A stretch of 64,000 nt of DNA, taken from positions 23,114,501 through 23,178,500 of the forward strand of contig JAZHRO010000036.1 in NCBI GenBank assembly GCA_037157565.1, given 5' to 3'. The DNA comes from Thalassia testudinum. Its lineage: Eukaryota; Streptophyta; Magnoliopsida; Alismatales; Hydrocharitaceae. Within the stretch, counting starts at the first letter, position 1. The number at the start of each line of letters is the position of its first letter. Both the position numbers and the translations under genes were made by a program. Shown one piece after another: positions 58,981 through 64,000 of the stretch. The notes beneath the pieces are model-generated. The model made no database searches. It saw only the letters and a program-made list of their open reading frames with translations, and was not told the origin of the DNA.

Positions 58981-59530
58981 CGCTGTCTCCAACTCCCTGA
59001 TTCTCCAACCACCCGACTGGTTGCTCGATTTCGAAATGATCTACGACGCATCTGATTTTGCTGTCGGTGCTGTTTTAGGCTAGCATTGGGAGAAAAAACC
59101 CTTCATCATATACTATGCTAGCAAGATGCTGAATGAGGCTTAGCGCAATTACATTATCACTATGCTAGCAGTAGTATTCAGGTTGGAGAAATTCAGATCG
59201 TACTTATTAGGGTCCAAGGTCATCATTTTCACTGACCACTCCGCCCTCCGGTATTTATTAGCAAAGAAGGATGCCAAACCATAGCTCATTAGATGGGTCC
59301 TTCTATTGCAGGAATTCGATCTTGAAATCCGCGACAAAATCAGAAAACAGAATGTTGTGGTGGATCACCTATCCAGACTCCACCTAGGCCACATTCCTTA
59401 TTCCCTACCTATCCACAAGCAATTTCCGGATGAATCTCTTTTAGCAGTTCATTTTGTTGAGTTCCCCTGGTATGCGGATATCACGAACTACCTTGCCACA
59501 GGAGAGATTCCCACGAATCTATCCAAGGAC
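58981..59530 (+). pseudogene. Element H RNase H
   Basis: MIYDASDFAVGAVLG followed by a TAG, KPFIIYYASKMLNEA and another [24 protein letters not shown] (the usual Glu before LLAVV is lost), [16 protein letters not shown], a TAG, and VVDHLSRLHLGH. Three stops, all TAG at CAG-like positions. Non-functional. Confidence 0.83.
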
Positions 59531-60719
59531 TAGAAACTCAAATTCATTGCAGAAGCCAAATACTACCTTTGGGATGACCAACTTCTCTTCCACATTGGAA
59601 TGGATCAGATTATTCGAAGATGCATCCCAGACTCTGAGATCCCCAGTGTGTTATCTTTTTGCCACAATGATGCTTGTGGTGGTCATTTCTTGGGACAGAA
59701 AACCGCTGCAAAAATTTTGCAGTCAGGATTTTTATGGCCAACTATCTTCAGAGATACACACAAACATGCCCAACACTCCAAACGATGTCAGTTGGATGGT
59801 ATCACATGGTTGTAGAAGTGTTCAACATCTGGGGCATCAATTTTATGGGCCCTTTTCCGAACACGCATGGCTTCGAGTACATATTGCTTGTCGTTGACTA
59901 TGTCTCGAAGTGGGTCAAGGCCATCCCGGCAAGATGGGTTGACCATAAGACCGTCATTTCTTTTGTACAGTAGAACATCTTCGCAAGATTTGGAATACCT
60001 TGCGCTCTAATTAGCGATGGGGGAAGCCACTTCATTCATGCCCATTTCAGGTCACTACTAAAGAAATACGGGGTACATCACCATATAGCCACCCCGTATC
60101 ACCTGCAAACCAATGGGCAGGTTGAAGTATTTAACCATCAGATCAAGTTGATTCTCCAGGCGACGGTTAGACCAGACAGGAAGGACTAGCCTGATATTGT
60201 AGTTGATGCACTCTAGGCATATCGAACCGCATACAAGACCCCACTCGGAATGTCACCATATCACATGGTGCATGGCAAGGACTGGCACCTTCCTGTAGAG
60301 CTGGAACACCACACCTTTTGGGCGGTGCGAAAATGTAACCTTGACCTCGATGCAGGAGGTCAAGAATGGAAACTCTAGCTCAGCGAATTAGAAGAGATCC
60401 AGCTGGAGGCCTATGAGAATGCATTGATATACAAGGACAAGACCAAGGCCTTTCGTGACAGCCATATCCGGAGGAAAGCATTCACACCCAACCAGTGAGT
60501 TTGGTTGTTTGATTCATGACTGAAACTGTTCTCAGGGAAGCTCAAGTCCAAATTGATTGGCCCGTATATTGTGATTCATCCAATCCTAATGGGGTAGTCC
60601 AGATTAAGGACCCAAAATCTAGATATATATCTTCGCTAAATGGCCAGCGCGTCAAGCCATTCTTGGCCCAGGAACCTCCTCCACTTGATGAGATTTTTCA
60701 TCTTATTGAGGACGTATGA
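59531..60719 (+). pseudogene. Element H integrase
   Basis: A zinc-binding part ([25 protein letters not shown]) near 59660-59790. The core reads [19 protein letters not shown] (first Asp changed to Asn), LISDGGSHF (second Asp) and NGQVEVFNHQIK (Glu) near 60110. A C-terminal part follows: AYENALIYKDKTKAF, VWLFDS, LKLFSGKLKSK, and VKPFLAQEPPPLDE. It ends FHLIEDV at the TGA at 60717. Frameshifts lie near 59815 and 60580. Confidence 0.85.
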
Positions 60720-62722
60720 TTGAATTCTCGCCCAACTGGAGGCGTTAAACTCAGCACGTATAGATAGCATTTACCCCACATTCCACCATCATTTATACAT
60801 AACCATTTTTATATATAGCATATTTTTTTGGCAGCATATTTTCTTTCTGCATATTGCATATTAATAGGTTGGCCGGTATTGAATGAATAATTTCAGGAGC
60901 AATTACAGGAGATTTCTACCCATTCTCTCCCTGCTGTATTTATTTTGTTTTATATTCATGCATGAGGACATGCAAGAACATAGGCATGGGGGAGGGGTAG
61001 ACACAACAAAATTGAAAAATTTTTATGCCAACATTTAGGGAAACCTCGGAGATGCATGTAAAACATACTTTAGGGCCCTAAATAAAAGAACAACCGACTC
61101 CACCTCCAATACTCACATTAGAGCTACAAATTGTTCACAACAGCCATTTTCGACTCACCCTTTCACCTCTTATTGTAAATTTAGGGTCAAGTTGAATGTA
61201 ACCGAATACGGGAATTTTATGAAGTACAAATTATATGAGGTTACTTGTTTATACCATATATACATATTGCATTCATGAATAAGATTATTTTATGAAGAGA
61301 ATGCATTAGGGATTTTATCCTCTAGTTGATTCCTGTAATCTAGAATCCAGTACAATTTTTCACACATGTAGAGTTTGCAATGAATTCACGGTGAAGGCTG
61401 ATAAACATCTTTATTCTGTCGACAGGAAGCAGTGCTTCTCCTGAACCCCTGGACAGTGTTTTGCGAGTCAAGCAGATTTTCATCTAAAGATCCACCAAAT
61501 AGTGTGAGATGAGAGTAGAGTGTACTAGTGCTCTAAGATTAGTATAAGGAATCCCGAGTCCTAGATAATTAGGTGATGATACTCTAAGATTAGACATAGT
61601 TTTCGCTCTCGGTTCCTGCGTATACATTTTGTGTGAAATTTTGGGAGCCACCAAATAAGGCAAATACGCCAAGAGCGAGTTTTCATAAAACTAGGGCTAA
61701 GGTGGATGGTTACGACCATTCTTTACGGAATCCTCAGTTGAAGAAGGGTATTGATGTCAAGGTCAGAAATACACCGTCCTATACATCTCTCCCGATGTCA
61801 TGAGTAGGAACTTCCACAAAATAAGCCACCCAATGTCTCTTTAGTACCACCAATCCCTAATAATGCCTCCTCAATAAAGTTCATGGATGTGTGCTAGTTG
61901 TGTATATGTTAAAAGAAAAAAAAATGATTAAAAGGAAGAAAAATTAAAAAAAAAAGAAGAAAAAGAAAAGAAAAAAAGAGTGAATATTTAGTTCAGTTGT
62001 ATTGAGGCAATACCACCAAATAAATTTGAGATCCACCAAATATGGCCTTGACCCATCCTTCTTGTGTTTTTGACCGCTTGAATACTAGCTGAAGAATTCT
62101 TAGTGTTAGGGTTATGGAAATCAATTAAAGTGTAGATGCCAAGTGAGACCACCAAATATAGATTATGTTCAAGAATCTGGTGAGATTGTGAGCTCCAAGA
62201 AAAAGAAAGAAAATAAAAGAAAAAGAAAAAAGAGAAAGAGAGAATGAATACAAAGGAATAAAAAAAGAGCATAGTCTTCCTCGTCTTTCTCTGAGTTGAG
62301 TTACGTAGAAATTCGAGAATCTAGATTCTGCAGTACTAGTCTCTATGTAGCACTAAGTGAGAGTAAGCCACCAAATATATAATCTTTTCCCTTAGAGATT
62401 CTTTACCTAAGCCTAAAGCTAGGGTGGAATTCATAGAATACTTTGAATACCCCGAGGGAAGAAGTCCGCCTATCCCGCTAGAATTTTACTAGGGGTCAAG
62501 TACAGGCTTCAGAGGTGTATCAGTTTTTCACTCGAATCCGTTGCAAAAGCTATATAGCTACACTCTCACGATTGTCCGAATTTCTAGAGCATAGGATGAA
62601 AACAAAAAGGAGAAAAATCTCTATGCATACACTTGATAAAATAATCAATCCCTTAGGGAACCTACTGTAAATAATTTAGTCATGCATTTGCTAGGGACTA
62701 GCAAGATTTAGGCATGGGGGTA
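60720..62722 (+). other. Element H 3' noncoding region
   Basis: Starts with an ACTGGAGGCGTTAAACTCAGC sequence shared with all elements. It has an internal AGGCATGGGGG tract near 60983, purine tracts at about 61914-61978 and 62197-62262, and CCACCAAATA at 61492, 61648, 62013, 62033, 62149 and 62368 with degenerate copies between. A TTGCTA/TAGCAA hairpin (62688-62704) and TTAGGCATGGGGGTA end it at the LTR. No env-like frame. Confidence 0.75.
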
Positions 62723-64000
62723 TGATTGCGTAGTAATCATAGGTCTTAATTGGCCTAGATTAGGCTAGGACTTAGCATAAGTTAGAGTTATTCATGCATG
62801 CATAGGCATCATCTGCATCTTTACTAATTTCCTTTAGCTATGCATAAAATAATGTTATAATGTGCTGATTAAGTGCATTATGTCAATTGCAAGCAATAAG
62901 CTGATCAGGAGCTGGATCTGGAGCAGGATTTGAAGCTGGACTAGGAATAACAGGTGTTGCAGCAGAGTTGGAGTAGAAGGCTTAGATTAGATGTAGGAAT
63001 AATGATGTAAGGGAGTTAAGATTTGCTAGTCTAGTAAGTGGGAATAAAGTAGTAAAATGTGAAGAGCTTAGGTCCATCCTAGCCCTAGGATAGCCTAGAG
63101 AGTTCCCCCAAGCCTTGGCCACCTTTAGATTAGGTTACAGCATGCTAGGAAGCTTTAAAACCCTAGTTCCAACCCTTATCTGGATGTCCAGATAAGTTAT
63201 AGGACATCCAAGACCCTTAGCCAACTCCCGCACACCTCAAACCCACTTCTACAGTGTTATTGGACGTCCAGACACTTTGTCAGACGTCCAATTTCTGCAG
63301 AATACCCAAAACAAAACCTAGATTTCCCCCTGACTCAGATTGGATGTCTAGAACTGAAGTCTGGACTTCTGATTTTTTAGTATAATTAGTCTGATCATAT
63401 TTTTGGATGTTTGGAACCGGTCTCCAATTCCTGTTTTGAGATTCAAGCCTTGATGTTGGATTTCTAGCTCCCTAGACCTAATCCCAACCCCATAGGAACC
63501 TAAATTAAGGTGTCCTAACCCTTGTACATCACCTCTATACCTACTTGAGGACCTAATTAGGTCCTCACCAAACCCAATTGACTTAGATCAAAGTCAATTA
63601 CCTTCACCTAAGTCAATTGGACTCATTGAGTCCAATTGAGCTTTGATCTCAACCCACACAAGTTCAATTGGACTTAGTGAGAGTCCAATTGACTTAAACA
63701 CAACCTAACTGAGTTATTTCACTCTCAATTAGGTTCACACTCATTCAATTAAACTTAGGTTAAGTTTAATTGCAATTTCCCTTTAGCAATTAGGTTTTGT
63801 AACCCTAATTCAAGGCATACACCTACCAAAAGCACTTAGGACCTAACCTAAACCACCTAGCTACATAGGGCTCGACCACACACACACACACACACACCCA
63901 TTCACACACTCCCACTCATCTAGAGTTATCTAGAACTCTCTCCAAGTGGTGCCACTCTTGGTTGCCAAATTTAGCAAACAAGAGGCATTCAAATTGAGAT
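62723..64000 (+). repeat. Element H 3' LTR, cut by window end
   Basis: TGATTGCGTAGTAATCA onward, closely matching 50976-52254. It includes the hairpin array (about 63543-63770) and the CA repeat. The remaining roughly 1 kb and the right flank lie outside. Confidence 0.88.

Larger units (their letters stand above)
50976..64000 (+). mobile_element. Element H: full-length Athila-like gypsy retrotransposon (pol-bearing), right end outside window
   Basis: The 5' LTR is at 50976-53268, PBS near 53271, leader, gag (54844), protease, RT, RNase H, integrase, and 2 kb of 3' noncoding DNA, with the 3' LTR starting at 62723. All pol domains are present in standard Ty3/gypsy order, with motifs of the Athila lineage. 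Stops and frameshifts make it non-coding today. It is the best-preserved autonomous-type copy here and the template for reading element A. No env-like frame was found after pol. Confidence 0.9.

Noticed and set aside
60720..62722. Env-like gene after pol in H
   Set aside because: No frame longer than about 95 codons, and those are homopolymer-rich minus-strand shadows.
1..64000. Host protein genes, tRNA/rRNA genes, CRISPR arrays
   Set aside because: None has support. All long frames trace to retrotransposons, and the repeats are LTRs, hairpins or microsatellites.

Overview
This window is a pile-up of plant LTR retrotransposons. I see no convincing host gene, tRNA gene, rRNA or CRISPR array. 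The evidence for a repeat-rich angiosperm is: Ty3/gypsy elements of the Athila type (GWxxHPNFSW and ITLRSG motifs in gag, DLGAS protease, IDYRKLN and FMDDF in reverse transcriptase), primer-binding sites matching the 3' end of tRNA-Asp (TGGCGCCGTTGCCGGGGA and variants), TG...CA long terminal repeats with 5-bp target duplications, and many C-to-T type stop codons. The species cannot be named from this sequence.

Layout. The oldest layer is element A (plus strand, about 2205-42480), an Athila-like gag-pol copy broken by nested insertions. Element B (minus, 2891-11281) sits in A's gag. Element C (minus, 11335-32786) sits 53 bp further along in A's gag. A 4-kb TG...CA unit D (12051-23831) lies inside C's 3' LTR. 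Element E (plus, 13646-21390) lies inside D. A 2.5-kb TG...CA unit F (36544-39065) lies in A's integrase. The nesting is therefore four deep (A>C>D>E). Right of A is a truncated minus element G (about 42481-45466), whose open reading frame is cut by element I (plus, 45467-50975). I runs without a break into element H (plus, 50976 to beyond the window end), a full-length but mutated Athila-like element with gag, protease, RT, RNase H and integrase. Positions 1-2204 are unassigned.

The elements fall into three coding classes that share structural signals. A and H carry gag-pol. B and C carry only gag and protease, followed by an acidic tail and no RT or integrase. E, G and I carry one long open reading frame of unknown function (called ORFX here) where gag would normally start. 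ORFX is intact in E, whose two 1764-bp LTRs differ at only about 20 sites by eye, so E is a recent insertion. B, C, E and I share a leader that looks like an intron, U5 sequence and PBS type. B, C, E, G and I share a palindromic G-box in U3. All share a hairpin just before the polypurine tract. The simplest reading is a community of one autonomous Athila lineage and two classes of non-autonomous dependants, one of which has kept a protein I cannot assign to any known family.

Several noncoding structures recur between diverged copies: a duplicated hairpin module after ORFX, an array of CCACCAAATA motifs after pol, six consecutive hairpins in the A/H LTR, and short palindromes at LTR starts. 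These are listed as separate findings.
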